This document shows positions 49,102-64,000 of a DNA stretch of 64,000 nt, piece after piece (within the stretch, counting starts at the first letter, position 1; each line of letters starts with the position of its first letter). A model generated the notes under the pieces. The model was not told where the DNA came from. It made no database searches and saw only the letters and a program-made list of their open reading frames with translations. This DNA comes from Pterobdella sp. o SKG-2022. Lineage: Eukaryota; Annelida; Clitellata; Hirudinida; Piscicolidae. The stretch covers positions 28,424,307 through 28,488,306 of the forward strand of contig OZ038321.1 of NCBI GenBank assembly GCA_964035795.1, in the 5' to 3' direction. Both the position numbers and the translations under genes were made by a program.

Positions 49102-50120
49102 ATGACTGTTCAATTGAACAAGACGAATCTTATCGTCAATTATTTGCCTCAGCATTTGACGGATAAAGAATTTCATGAACTGTTTTCCAAAGCAGGAAAT
49201 TTGATTGCGAGTAAAATTGTGAGAGATAAAGCGACAGGTTACAGTTATGGTTTTGGTTTTGTTGATTATGAAACAGAACAAGATGCAGGTAACGCCATAG
49301 ATTTATTGAACGGATATCAACTCCAACATAAGCACATCAAGGTGTCATACTCCAGAGTTGGAGACAATGTCAAAGGTGCAAATTTATATTTGAGAAATTT
49401 GCCTAAAGACATTACTGAAGCAGACATTGAAAGAGTTTTTAGCCCATATGGAACTATCATCCAAATCAGAGTACTCACTAATGCTCAAGGAATTCCTAAA
49501 GGTATAGGATTTGTACTATTTAGTTCAAGAGAACAAGCAGAAGCTGCCATGAAAGATTTAGATGAAAAACAACCCCCCGGTTTTAGTCAGCCACTGAATA
49601 TAAAATTTGCTGAAGACAATAAATTTAAAATGCGAGCAACTACTGAAGCAGTTGGTTTGTTCAGTGGTAATAATGCATTTGGAAACCTGCAGCTGCCTTC
49701 TGGAACAATTCCTCAGGCCTTCACACAATCCAACTATGTGGATGCCTTCAACAATGTTGGCCCTCTCAGAAACCAAGGTAGGATGAATCGATTTAACCCT
49801 CTCAACAACAACATCCCACTAGTCTGGGTTATAATGCAAACATGCTTTCTGGTCTTGGACAATCCATCATAAACCATCAGGGATTTGTCCTCTTTGTGTA
49901 CAACATAGGGACAGATACAGATGAGTTTGGTCTTTGGCAGCTGTTTTCACCATATGGAGCAGTGAAGAAGGTAAGTGTGATCAAGGATACTCAGAAGAAC
50001 CAGAGCAAGGGATATGGCTTTGTGACAATGATGAACTATGACGAAGCTCTCTTTGCAATTCAACAACTCAATGGATTTAGTTATTGTGGCAAAACTCTTC
50101 AGGTGTCATTTAAACAATAG
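49102..50120 (+). CDS. ELAV/Hu-like RNA-binding protein, intronless coding region, one frameshift
   Basis: Three RRM domains, as in ELAV/Hu proteins, which bind AU-rich RNA to control stability and splicing, often in neurons. RRM1 has RNP2 LIVNYL (residues 10-15) and RNP1 GYSYGFGFV; RRM2 has LYLRNL and KGIGFVLF; after a hinge of about 50 residues, RRM3 has LFVYNI and KGYGFVTM and ends QVSFKQ, the typical ELAV C-terminus. RRM1-2 and the hinge are in one frame, RRM3 in another. The break falls at the CCC of 49815-49817: one further C would make a single continuous frame. The hinge shows no usable splice pair that mends it. Introns are usually present in this family, so this is either an intronless retrocopy with a recent lesion, or an intact gene with an assembly error. 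A splice acceptor at 49094 suggests a transcribed 5'UTR intron, arguing against a simple retrocopy. Confidence 0.82.
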
Positions 50121-51293
50121 AATCATTTAGTTAATATTTTAATTGAAAATATTTACCTATTAAAGACTAGATAAAGCTTACATTTGTTGAGCATCTCAGG
50201 CTTTATTTTGACTAAGTTCTTTTATTTCTTAGAATTCAGTTTTTCTTCCTGTTTTGTTGTGATTAGAATTCTATATGATAGATTGTGTTAAGTATTACCG
50301 CATAGGCTGGCAGGATAAATTGGTTTATTCTCAAGCTTTTCTTAATTAGAAGTTTTTTTGTTATTGCTTCATGGTAATTGATACACTAAGGTAACGGATC
50401 ATGTGTATATAATTTTGAAATGAGTAATCAAAACATTACATGTTTTGTTCATTTATTTCTCAATAGAAAATGTTTGATTTGTTAGCTGAAACATTTTCAT
50501 TAAAAGTATTGTGTAAATTTGATGTCATTTCAGTTTTCTAGTGAGTATTGTATATATACTTACGAGACATGTAACTATTGAATTTAGTTGAGTTCTAAAT
50601 GAGATGAAGGATGGACATGTTACGAGGTAGATGTCATTCGCGCATGTAGTCCTTTTAATTCACACTGTCTGTATTTAGTCAAGATGATGCGTCATTTGCT
50701 GAAAAAAGTCATTACAATATCTTCATATTTGTATTCTAAAGCTACCTTCGAATGTTTGTCCATTTGGAAGATATTACTGCATCTACCTAACCAAGCATTT
50801 GATCGGTCAAAGCACTGTGTAACTAATCCGAGTGTATGGTCGTTCCTAACACTCGCGTTTTATTCAGATGCATTTGAGATGTCGACTGCAACCTGCTTCA
50901 TTGTAGAGACTGCATCAAAATGTCAGAAAAGAGCAAGTTACACCATTTAGTTGTGTTTAAGTTCTGGTAGTTTCCTTTAGCTATAAAATTCAAGCACTGT
51001 TTAGAATTAAAACTAGACTTCTTGCGCTATCAAGGACTGGAATTGCCTCGATGTGGCAATGATTCAGTGACGAGATAAATGTAAGTTATTCACTGTGCGT
51101 TTTATTTTAAATAAAAAAGGAAAAAATTTTACACAAATGTTGCAAGATAGTTCAAGTATTGGAACAAATTTTCGATTCAAGCGAGCGTTCACTAAAATAT
51201 CAAAAACAAATTGTCTTTTTTGACATGTATTTACCCAAAAAATTGAAATTTCAAGCTCCGATAGACAAGCCTAGTGAACATAGAGTAGGAAGG
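50121..51293. other. ELAV-like 3'UTR and intergenic sequence
   Basis: T-rich sequence typical of a long 3'UTR (attaaag at 50159 could serve for polyadenylation), then AT-rich spacer to the convergent NIM1 gene. No other gene seen. Confidence 0.5.
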
Positions 51294-54571
<3,278 letters not shown>

Positions 54572-55878
54572 AATACTTTGGCATCTTAGGCGATAATGAA
54601 GAGATGCGCCATGAAATTTGAGCGGTTTTAAGGAGGCTTTAAAAGAGAAAAATTATGGGAGAATCAGATGATGCATGCATCCTGTTGTCATGGTTATGAT
54701 CAATAAGCCTTCTCAAGGCGCAGAAAAAAAAGAAAAAAAATTCGAAACTTTAATTTGTTGAGGTTGAGGGGACTTGGTGGAAGATGAAGATGGTGAGTTT
54801 GAATTATAAGAGATGTCTTAAGAGTTGAATTCTGTAAACTAATGATACGTGAGATGGTAATTAAAAGTGAATTTAGGATTTAAAAATGTAATTAATATCG
54901 ATTAGAGGGCAGGTGTTGTGTTTGTTTAAATTCAAAATGAAAGAATTTCATTTTTGTCGTATGTCATTTATTAGATTTATTCATATTTTTTGTGTTTTAT
55001 TAGTGGCACTGAAGCTTGTATGTCATGGCGTAATTAAAAGAATCACCACATGACATTGGAGGCCACATCGAAACAAAAAACTTGGTTTTAAATTCGTTTT
55101 AAATGACCTCAAACTGTACACAAGTGTTGAATCAATGCCAAAGTTTTTATTGAAAGCATACAAGCTTCGATATTTTAAATTTCTTTTAAAAAAATTTAAA
55201 AGCTTTTAAATGAAAAGATTTGAATGAAAAGTGAATTTAAATTTTGTTTTTAATCAATGCATCTTTTCAGACCACTTTCCTTTTCAATTAGCATTGCTCC
55301 ATCTTTATTGTTTTTTTTTTTTTGAACTTTTTTTTTTATTTCCGTATAAATCCGATTAACTGATTGGGATGCCTCAGTAAACAGGAAAAATTTCTACTTA
55401 ATTAAAATCATTGTGTATCTACTTGGAGATTAATTCCAAAGGTTATGAAAACATTAACCAATGATAAAAGACCAAGAAGCAGCTGACACAGGAACGTGAA
55501 AGGTGGCATGAAGAGGGTGGAACAACTGTGGAAAAACTTGGAAATACTGGTCCAACATCCCAAGGTGTGGAGAGTTCATGGTGACCTATATTCTTGACAA
55601 GATGTCGGCATTGAGGGGTGAAGAAGGGCATTCCTAAGAAAACAAAAAGAAGGGTTATTTTGTGAAACAACAAACAAATATCGATTTCTTATAAACAAAT
55701 TGAGTTTTTTAGGTATGAAGAATTTGGCCAAGAGTTTTAAAATTTCTATATTGGTTACCTACATTTATATAGCAGGCTTTTCAAATAAATTGGACATGTT
55801 TCAGAAGCGCTTAAAGATACTAATATGGATGAGTTTTGAATGATGATTTGAAGGATTCATAAGATGATTTGATTTGTC
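54572..55878. other. Upstream of NIM1; no gene seen
   Basis: AT-rich. A GC-richer segment at 55440-55635 is open on the minus strand and preceded there by an acceptor-like ttttcttag, but I recognise no family; it may be a transposon remnant. Confidence 0.4.
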
Positions 55879-56060
55879 TGTCCGTATAGCTTAGAGGTAG
55901 AGCATCAGACTAATTATCTAAAATAACCGGGCTCGATTCCGCGTGGGCCGACATTTAGCACCTGTTCCACAGTGTGTTTTCATTAAATTAAATTTGTAAA
56001 TGTATAGCTGCTCCACCACATTAAATTAGTTGTGAAGAGCATATTGTCGTGCTACATGGC
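55879..56060 (+). mobile_element. tRNA-derived SINE, copy B
   Basis: tRNA-like head with A box TATAGCTTAGAGGTAGAG and B box GGGCTCGATTCC, then GCGTGGGCCGACATTTAGCA and CCTGTTCCACAGTGTGTTTTC, near-identical to copy A at 29880-30160 over about 105 bp. The remainder is more diverged (both copies contain a tgtcg...catgg segment). Its A box is better preserved than that of copy A. The 3' boundary is approximate. Confidence 0.8.
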
Positions 56061-56194
56061 TGATAAACCTACTTGAATGAATGCTTCTGCCAATTGATTG
56101 GTGAAGTGGTGAGTTTCTGGATCTGAACGAAAAGAGAGAAATTATACTTTATGTGAGTTTGAAAAGGTATTTGAGGGATGACAGTTGAAAAATA

Positions 56195-56355
56195 CCTTTT
56201 TATTATTGTTATGTTTATGATTTTTGTTTTTATTATTATTGTTATATTTATGATTTTTGTTTTCATTATTATTGTTATGTTTATGATTTTTGTTTTTATT
56301 ATTATTGTTATGTTTATGATTTTTGTTTTCATTATTATTGTTATGTTTATGATTT
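56195..56355. repeat. 33-bp AT-rich tandem repeat, about 4.7 copies
   Basis: Units of ttattattgttatgtttatg followed by atttttgttttta, with t/c and g/a variants between copies. Confidence 0.9.
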
Positions 56356-57593
56356 TTTTTTCATGAACTTTAAAAACTTACTATAATTATTTTTAAAATT
56401 TTCAAAGACGCAATAATATTAATAATATTATAACCTTTATCACGTGACTTCCATTTTTCACTGTTATTATGTTTTTTGTTTTTATTTAAATGACTGTTGT
56501 TATTATTGTCTTAAAAATACAAAAAAGAAGCACTATTTTTTGACTGCTTTTAGTCAACTTTGTCATGAGTCAGGAGTTTTATGAATTATGACCAAGTTGG
56601 ACTTGTCGGAAATTTTAATCGAACAAAAATGTGTCAAAATATTTTTTTTGAAGTTATTTCAAGAAACAATTCAGCAAACATTGATACATGATGTCTGCAG
56701 AATTATTGGAATTATTATTTTTTTATTTCATTATGACAAAAATTATTGTTTTTATGATTATTTTTATTATTATGATTATTGTTTTTGCGATGATTATCAT
56801 TTCTGTTATTCAAACGATTATTTTTTTTATTATACTGTAAGCTTTTGTATGGGTTGAAATTTCAAAGATTTTACTTCCTACTTCAGGAAATATTCAAAAA
56901 AAAAGAGCATTCTGGAAAGCTGCTTCGAGAGATATTTAGGGTGAAAACAGCTTTGAAGTTTATAGTTTAAATTATAAAAATTTTTAAATTCCGAACACTT
57001 ATTTGAATTCCATTATTTTCTGTTCCGTTATGTTTTCTGCGTCTCATTCCAGCCCCTCAAAACAAATCCAAGTTTGATTATAGTGGCACCAACTCCAGGA
57101 GTTTTTAGACCACTAGGATCTTTCATAAATAACTTATTCCACCAGTTAACATTTTTGTGCCACTTTTCCATATATAATGAATCAAATTCTCTCAATTTTC
57201 ATTATTTTTCAGTTTTAAATTAACATTTACACAACCATTCAGTTTCATCTGCCTCACGTTTCATAAACTTGGCCTAAGACTGCGCAACCATTTTTGAATG
57301 GCTTTCATTGATTAAACTTGTGAAATTTATGTCATCAAATTCTGCTCCATTTCCAATATTATAAACCTTTCATAAAAAAATATTTATTCCAAAAAAAAAT
57401 TAAAGCGACTGAGTTTGTATAAGGGATATTATTTTTATGTTCTTTTAAGAAATTCCTCACAAATCAAAAAGTCTATTTTTAGAAACTCAGGTTCCCCAAG
57501 AACATACAATGCCTCATGAATACTATACTCATGTGTATACTTTTGTCAATATATATTTGTGTAGATGAGATTATGTGTGTACGTAGGTGAGCT

Positions 57594-57607
57594 TATGTGT
57601 GTGTGTG

Positions 57608-57667
<60 letters not shown>
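57594..57667. repeat. (GT)n dinucleotide repeat
   Basis: About 36 GT units with a single gttt interruption near 57622, followed by gagagaga. Confidence 0.95.
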
Positions 57668-57676
<9 letters not shown>

Positions 57677-58591
57677 TTATGTATGTATCAATAATTTAGA
57701 CTGAAATCCAGTTGTTTGCTCATACATCTCTACCTTATACAATGCATATTAATTGAAAGTATTGAACCGGCAAAATTGACCTTTTGGAAAGAGTTGATCT
57801 GGATCATTTACAACGCATGCCAAATAGCCGACATGCTACTCACAAGCTCTGCTCTCAACTGACTGGTAATGACAGAAACTACTGAGATTTGAAGATGTTG
57901 CAAAAGGAACTTGAACAAGCCCAATATTGACCTTGAGCACGGGTAAACCCTGTCTGAGACAAGCTCTGCATGGAGAGGAAGGGCTCGAAGGCAGTCATGA
58001 GTGCATGTCGATTACCAGAGAAGCATTATAAATGTTGCTATTATGATAATCATTGTTGGTTTTGTTTTTAATGTTATTATGGCTGTCATTGATATCATAA
58101 TGTTAAGAAAGGTCACTAGTATTATCTTCATCATTGATTTAATTGTTGTTTATTTGTGAAAGAACTCATGCATAGCGGCTCCAACACTGTTTACATCTGT
58201 AGCAAAGAGAAATGGGTGATTGTCATGGAAGCAAAGTTTCCATAACGATGAATAAATAAAGAGAGCCGATAAATGAAAGGTTGTATAGGGTACCTTTTAT
58301 TATGATTGCCGGAAAGAGCATTAAGCAACAAAAAAAGTTAAAGTGAAATTTTGACTTGTTATTTAACAAAGACTAACTCATCACCAGCATCTTAAACTCG
58401 AGTAACAATCTGCAACTTACAACATTTGAACTGGGAATATCATAACTCCATTGTGAGTTGATTTTTTGTTGACTATTTGCAGTTTTTCGGTTCAAATGGA
58501 ATGTTCTAGAAACAATATTTTGGAGATTAAGCATTATTTTCAATGTGCTAGACTTGTGAGGAGGTACTTATGAGGAAGTGTGAGGAATTTA

Positions 58592-58690
58592 TGGGAAAGT
58601 ATTTTGTACTCATCGAAGGTGTTTTGTACTCATCGAAGGTGTTTTGTACTCATCGAAGGTGTTTTGTACTCATCGAAGGTTATTTGTACT
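58592..58690. repeat. 20-bp tandem repeat, 5 copies
   Basis: Units of gttttgtactcatcgaaggt, the middle ones identical; the first starts tattttg and the last, starting tatttg, is truncated. Confidence 0.95.
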
Positions 58691-59100
58691 CATGAGATTT
58701 ACAATAAAGGCTCAAACAAGGGTTGAACAGTACGGATAATCTGTTGACTTGAAAAGCTGATCGTTGGCTGGAATGTGAAGCTGGTAGCTTTGACTTTGAC
58801 GGCTAACACTTTTCCACTACGCTAACAAAATCGTCGAAAAACGTTCTTGAAAGCATTTTACCAGAAAAACCTCAAATTAGTTATCTAAAATTTATCAAAT
58901 AAAAATGTTTCTATAGAAATAAAGTCTTACTTGACGAGGTTTTCTTGAATCACAAGTCTTTTGGACTTTCAATGTATGCACCTCATTTTTGTCGCTGGTT
59001 TCATTTTGAATTCAATGCTGCAACAAAAAATTTTGAAAATTGTTAAAAAAATTGATTTCATGTGAAACCAAAATAAAAAAAGTTATAAATTTTTCTCTAG

Positions 59101-59643
59101 ATGGCAGGCGAATGGAAGCACGGGCTTTTCGGGTGTTTCGGGGACTTCAGCTCATGCATTCTGGCCACTTTTGTGCCTTGTTACGTGGCAGGAAAAAACG
59201 CAGAATTTGTTGACAAAAACTGCCTTTTATGTGGCTTGGCTACCCTCTGTGAGCCTGTGGGATGCATCACTAGGGCAATGACCCGAAGAGAAATCAGGGA
59301 CAAATTCAGCATCGAGGTGTGATGTCCTTTATTTTAGTTTTATCAAGTGACCATTCGATTGTAAATAGATCTGCTAGCATTTGAATATGATTAGATGGGG
59401 TAGATTAGATTTGACTGAATTCCACAGGGCTCGTTTGTGATGGACCTCTTAATTCACGGATTTTGTGCCTGTTGTGCTCTTGTGCAGGAAACTCAGGTTG
59501 GATTGTTGAAAATGAATTCAAAGATTTGAAATAAGTTCAAGAATAAAATTGAAAAATAGTTTTGATTTTGTTATACGATGTATTTAAAATCAGCTTGAAA
59601 ACACTCGCAGGAGATCAAAGGCTCTGGTGAGATGAGGCGTTAA
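59101..59643 (+). CDS. PLAC8-family Cys-rich protein, first tandem copy
   Basis: Three coding exons: 59101-59316, 59428-59496, 59611-59643; 105 aa. A splice acceptor (tttttctctag) ends immediately before the ATG, so a 5'UTR exon lies upstream. PLAC8 (cornifelin/PCR) proteins are small, cysteine-rich and membrane-associated, linked in other organisms to cell size and metal transport; the role here is unknown. Diagnostic features are WKHGLFGCFGDFSSC (5-19), FVPCYVAGKNAE (24-35), NCLLCG, the TRAMTRREIR segment and CACCALVQE (85-93). Short hydrophobic stretches at 16-28 and 77-91 are the membrane-associated parts. Poly(A) signal at 59826-59831. It is paired with the gene at 63251. Confidence 0.9.
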
Positions 59644-60112
59644 TGTTACTGCATTGTTTTTTGTTTTCTTTTGTATTTGCTATTTCACTTGATTATGTGT
59701 TCAGAATTCCACTTTTAAATATTTATTTTCGTTTTTTTTGACTTTGCAATCAGCCCAGTTGTTTATAATTTTGATTAGATGAACATTGTTACCAAAGACA
59801 TCTTATTCTTGCTCGAACTCAACTCAATAAAATGCACCAATCACAAACAAGATTTGAAGTTTTTAAATAAATCAACGACTATAGCATGCGGCAACAAGTT
59901 CTAGAGAGACAAGTATGGTGGGAGTAGGGGAAGTAGAGAGACATTCCTAATAATCTTCGTCTCAGTCATTTCAAACCCACACATACGAAGGTTTTGTTGC
60001 CAAGTAGCATGGCATGTTTCATGAGCCCTCATGAAGCAAGAGTTTTTTATGATTTGGTCATTAAATCGACAGGTTTGTAGGTGGGTTAGTAAGTTATAGC
60101 CAAGAATCTCAA
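59644..60112. other. Intergenic, no gene seen
   Basis: 3'UTR of the first PLAC8 gene and AT-rich spacer. Confidence 0.55.
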
Positions 60113-60231
60113 AATTACCTACTCCTAGTTCAACATTACTTTGTTCTAGTTCAACATTACCCAGTTCTAATTCAACATTACCTAGTCCTAGTTCAACATT
60201 ACCTACCCCTAGTTCAACATAACCTACCCCC
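60113..60231. repeat. 21-bp tandem repeat, about 5.5 copies
   Basis: Degenerate units of cctagttcaacattaccta. On the minus strand they encode a seven-residue repeat GVGNVEL, an expected consequence of a 21-bp unit and not evidence of a gene. Confidence 0.85.
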
Positions 60232-63200
60232 TGTTTACTTATGAAGATATTTATAGGGATATTTCTATTATAAGATATAAGCGTGTGATTTTTGTGAGAG
60301 TTGATAGCTTTGAATGAAAGCATTTTGTCAGTGTAATAACTTGTTTACACGGCAATATGGGAAATTGTAAGATACAAAATTTTGAGAAACTAACTTTTGA
60401 CAAATTAAGCTTAATTATGAAGATAAGTACTAGTAATGGTACACTTCCAACATGGTGAGGTCATAGACTAGAGAAAAAGAACATGTCTCTAAAAAAATAT
60501 TTGTTTAAAAATTTTACATCAGAAAAAGTTTTGGAAAGATTCAAATAAGAAGAGTGATATTTTTAAAATGTCAACCTCCTCATAAGACAATCTTGAACGC
60601 TTTATTTTGTTCAGTTAACTACAAATAAATTATCCAAAGACCTCATTAACATGCAAGACTTTCAAAAGCTGGTAAGGAATTCGGGGTTGGCCCATCACCA
60701 AAGTTTCCTCTTTTTTCAAGTTTTAAACTTCTCTCAGACCACTCACTCAAATACCATATGTTGAAATATATTCATGAAGGTAGCAAGGTTTATAAAATGT
60801 TTACAAACCCTTCAATGGCTTATTCACTACGACTGAGTACAATTGCATATATAACGCGCTCATTCATTGCTACTAACACTACTATAATAATCCCGCAAGC
60901 ATATTAATAATAGTTGCAGGTTTCGAACTTATTTTTTGTGAGATTCGTGAAAACCTCTCAAGCCTAGCGACATTCATAGCTGACAAAATGCTCGTGACAT
61001 CAATGTCTCATATGGGTTTTTATGTATTTAAAATAGTTGTTATGCGTTTAAAATAGTTGTTATGTGTCTAAAATAGTTTTTATGTGTTTAACATAGTTTT
61101 TATGTGTTTAACATAGTTGCTATGTGTCCGAAGTGTGTTGTTATGAGTTTTGTGACATTATCAGACGAAGACATGGATTACTTGCGGTTGATATTCACAC
61201 TATATGTTTACATATACTTATTAATATCGAGGTGTCAAGATATATCAACTCAATGAAGTTCTAATAATAATCATAATGAATTTTTCTATGTTAAAACAGT
61301 CAAACAATGTGACCTTGATCAGTCTGGTTATAAAAAGTTGCCAACTTGGAGTGTTCCAAAATGCTCTTCAAAGCTTCATGTCGTTGAAGAAAGTTAAAAT
61401 GAGCAGTCAAAGCTTTTCATGATTTAAAACGAATCTTCAGCTGTTAACTGCTTGCAATACACGACACATTTTTCTCTGAAGCATTCATTTCTGAATAAAC
61501 TCATGCTTAAAAATTTTCTTCCATAAGGTTTGGTTCTCTAAAATTGGAAGATAGAATTAGAATTCAAAATGATGAACAAGAATGTGAGCAAAACAACTAG
61601 AGCTCGTTGATGGAGTGTAACGATGAATTTTCATGCAGAGACAAAATATCTAATAAGCCATTTTGATTTATTTTTCGTTATTTTGAATCTATAAGCACTC
61701 TAATCTTTCCATATAAACCGACACTGTGGTTTTCAAAACTTGAAACCTCTTTGAATGTGTCACCCACTTTGCAACATGAGTCTGTCTAGTTTGTGGGTAG
61801 TCCTAACTTATTATGATGTTGTCCTGTTTTTGAAAAACCAGCACATGAAGAACGAGAAAATACATCGCAGAGTTTTCCTTCACTTAGGTGTACTGCCATC
61901 TCTAAATATTTGTTCTGTAGAGTTTTAAGATGATGACAACATTTCCAGTACAACAAGATATGGCCTTAAGTTCCTTGTCCTTCAGGGTGTTTCTGATGTT
62001 TCCAAGCATTTCATGGTCCCATCGTGATCATCTTTCCTTCTTCCCATCTGCTTCAAATCACCCTTGTAAGATCTTGGAAAACCTAACCACGTTAGTGCCT
62101 GCCTCATGTCCCTTCATGCTGTGTTCAAGTTTCTTTGATGCACTTATGATTGAATGACTTTTTAAACTCATTCTTTGAAACTCTCTTTACAACCTTCATT
62201 TGGTTCTTGTCACAAAGTCGTCTCCCATGAAGACAAAAATGAGTCAGACAAGCTGCAGTGAAGAAGAGCTTGAAGAAGGCTAGGGTGGAGTTTGGTGGCA
62301 TTGCGTCCCATCAAATCTTCTGAATCCTTTCAAGGTCAGGGTTGAGTCAAAGACTCTTGATAGTGATGTTTGGAGCTTAATGAGGTTCAAAACATGTTTT
62401 TTTGGTTGTTGGTGATTCATTCAAAAAGAAGATTCAAATTTTGAATAGAGAAAGATTTGAACTTTGATTAAAAATTTTCAGTCCAATGTTAGCCTTCAAA
62501 CTTGCTGCAATTCAAAGAAATTATTATTAGTCTCGAAATAATTACTAGGTAGCAGAGTGAACATAAAGGAATACACGTGAGAGAGGCAAAGAATATAGAA
62601 AGCTATATGTTCAATAAGGATAGTGTACTAATGTCAGTTAGAATGCTCAACATTAAGTGTGTTTTAAGTTAAGAGGTGATATACAAACTATATTGAAGAG
62701 CTTGTGAGGTAATTAAAAGGTTTAGAATATATATCTATGCACAGAAGGTTGGTATAAAAAGGGTGAAGAGATTAGGAGATCTATTTGAAATTTGAGTTTG
62801 ACAAGTTTTTCCATTTGTATTCAACCAAAGGTTATTTCATTTTTTTGATGAATTTTAATGATGGAACAAGGATAAAATACAATATACAACGGCTTGGGAC
62901 ACAGCTTGGCGTCAGTTTTGCTTAGCAGAACTGATTATAAAATTTTGTGTAGAAGTAATCCCAAAAATTCTTATTTTTTCAAAAAGTTCTCAAGCTTCAG
63001 GGAATTTCGTTTTGTGATAAAAAAAATATTCCAAGCAATTTTTTGTATACACTCACCTGTAAATAAATGTCGTCAAATAAATATAAACAAAATCAATAAA
63101 GAATTAGTATGCTTTTTTTAAACTTGGAAATATTAAACACTCAACCGAGAAAATAAAATTGTTCATAAAAAGTAACTTTTAATTTTATTTTTCATCGTTT

Positions 63201-63250
63201 GCTGCTTTGAATGATTTCCCTTAAGTGACGCCAAACTGACTCTACAGGAT
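60232..63250. other. Intergenic between the PLAC8 copies
   Basis: No gene assigned. Holds the 20-bp repeat at 61015 and, at about 61840-62340, a GC-richer stretch with broken minus-strand frames that looks like an old transposable element I cannot name. Confidence 0.4.
61015..61125. repeat. 20-bp tandem repeat, about 5.5 copies
   Basis: Degenerate units of tttaaaatagttgttatgtg, with c for a and t for g changes among copies. Confidence 0.85.
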
Positions 63251-63967
63251 ATGTCTGGAGAGTGGAAGAACGGATTGTGCAGTTGTTTTTCTGACTTGGG
63301 CACTTGTCTCATTACATACTTCGTGCCCTGCTACACTGCCGGCAAGAATGCAGAGTTTACAGGCCAAAACTGTCTTTTATGTGGCATACTGACCGTCTTT
63401 GAGCCCATCGGGTGCATCACTCGAGCCATGACAAGACAAAACATCAGAAACCACTTCAACATCGATGTGAGTGAGCTGAAGGGAAGTGTTTGGGAAGGAT
63501 GCTGAGAGATGGGAGAATAGGAAGAGATGCTGGAGAGGTTTTTATGGAGCTTCAGAAATGGATATTTTTATGAGTGGTTGTAGGGTTGGAATTCAAAATA
63601 ATTATCTGCTTGGGTAAGTCAAGTTTGTATGTTGCCATGGGGGTTGAAGTTCCTGTGAACCAACATTCATAAAACTTCAATTTTTATTTGAATAATTGAA
63701 AATTTTATATTGAATTTTCATGAATATCCATAAAGGGTAGCATAGTTTCTGATCTGCTCTGCCACACCTTCTGTCCCTGTTGTGCCCTCATCCAGGAAGC
63801 CAACGTGAGTTTCTCTGAATTCTTTCTCATTACTAGATTCATGAAATTCTTTGTAGTCTCAATAAACTTGGGAGACTCATACTTTCTAGTTTTCTTTCTC
63901 ATTCTTCTTTTCCATTCACTTGAACACTTTCCAGGAAATTGGAGGCAGTGCTGGAATGACGCGATAA
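63251..63967 (+). CDS. PLAC8-family Cys-rich protein, second tandem copy
   Basis: Three coding exons: 63251-63466, 63736-63804, 63935-63967; 105 aa. Exon lengths (216, 69, 33) and phases equal those of the gene at 59101, so the pair arose by tandem duplication. Conserved features: WKNGLCSCFSDLGTC, FVPCYTAGKNAE, NCLLCG, TRAMTRQNIR and CPCCALIQE. About 60 percent of residues match the first copy by eye, so the duplication is not recent. An acceptor (gactctacag) ends 3 bp before the ATG, as in the first copy. The gene is complete within the window, whose right edge is 33 bp beyond the stop. Confidence 0.9.
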
Positions 63968-64000
63968 GGAAGGAGATGGAAAGGAAGATGATGACGGGGT

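Larger units (their letters stand above)
56356..59100. other. Intergenic with simple repeats, no gene seen
   Basis: AT-rich, then (GT)n at 57594-57667 with one interruption and a short (GA)n tail, then a GC-richer block at 57780-58020 with broken frames and no recognised family, then the 20-bp repeat at 58592. Confidence 0.45.

Noticed and set aside
49811..49820. Programmed ribosomal frameshift in the ELAV-like gene
   Set aside because: No slippery heptamer or downstream structure is evident; a one-base C-run error or lesion is simpler.
49776..49822. Short intron in the ELAV-like hinge that would repair the frame
   Set aside because: The only good donor/acceptor pair (AAG/GTAGGA to cccactag) removes 45 nt, a multiple of three, so it does not restore the frame.
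61930..62157. 75-residue plus-strand frame as a gene
   Set aside because: No domain; surrounding broken minus-strand frames look more like an old mobile element, which I could not identify.

Overview
The window is nuclear DNA from a bilaterian animal. It is AT-rich (roughly one third G+C by eye), and its genes have GT-AG introns of tens to a few thousand bases, 5'UTR introns, animal-specific families (troponin T, ELAV/Hu, a FMRFamide-receptor-like GPCR, NIM1 kinase, PLAC8) and several retroelement clades. The compact introns, the protostome-type peptide GPCR, the Penelope-like element and the L2-like and R2-like fragments suggest a lophotrochozoan such as an annelid. That placement is an inference. 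Most genes were assembled exon by exon from splice sites, reading phase and protein similarity; all the multi-exon models keep phase throughout.

Layout. 0.3-0.6 kb: 20-bp minisatellite. 1.0-2.6 kb (-): secreted elastase/chymotrypsin-like serine protease, 7 exons. 3.5-4.1 kb (+): intronless adenylate kinase 1. 5.2-5.4 kb: 29-bp minisatellite. 7.9-9.0 kb (+): intronless peptide GPCR. 12.4-14.6 kb (-): decayed Penelope-like element with reverse transcriptase, GIY-YIG nuclease and inverted terminal repeats; a third terminal copy lies at 15.3 kb. 16.0-16.15 kb: perfect 182-bp palindrome. 17.6-22.7 kb (+): troponin T, 11 coding exons, with an antisense tRNA-Gly-like sequence in intron 1. 22.7-36 kb: gene-poor, with an L2-like fragment, a tRNA-derived SINE, an R2-like fragment, and an uninterrupted (AGT)350 tract of 1,050 bp at 33.2-34.2 kb. 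36.1-43.2 kb (+): a 2,215-residue low-complexity protein with an N-terminal leucine zipper. 43.8-48.2 kb (-): ABHD16-type lipase, 15 exons. 49.1-50.1 kb (+): intronless three-RRM ELAV-like gene carrying one frameshift. 51.3-54.6 kb (-): NIM1 kinase, 5 exons, with an antisense L2-like fragment in its last intron. 55.9 kb: second SINE copy. 56-61 kb: several small minisatellites. 59.1 and 63.3 kb (+): tandem PLAC8 paralogues with identical exon structure.

These are independent housekeeping, neuronal, muscle and digestive genes; nothing indicates an operon or a shared pathway. The notable features are mostly structural: the AGT tract, the palindrome, the Penelope-like element with inverted ends, a two-copy SINE family, a pure CA repeat serving as the tract of a 3' splice site in the lipase gene, and ten perfect TGACGTCA sites where base composition predicts fewer than one.
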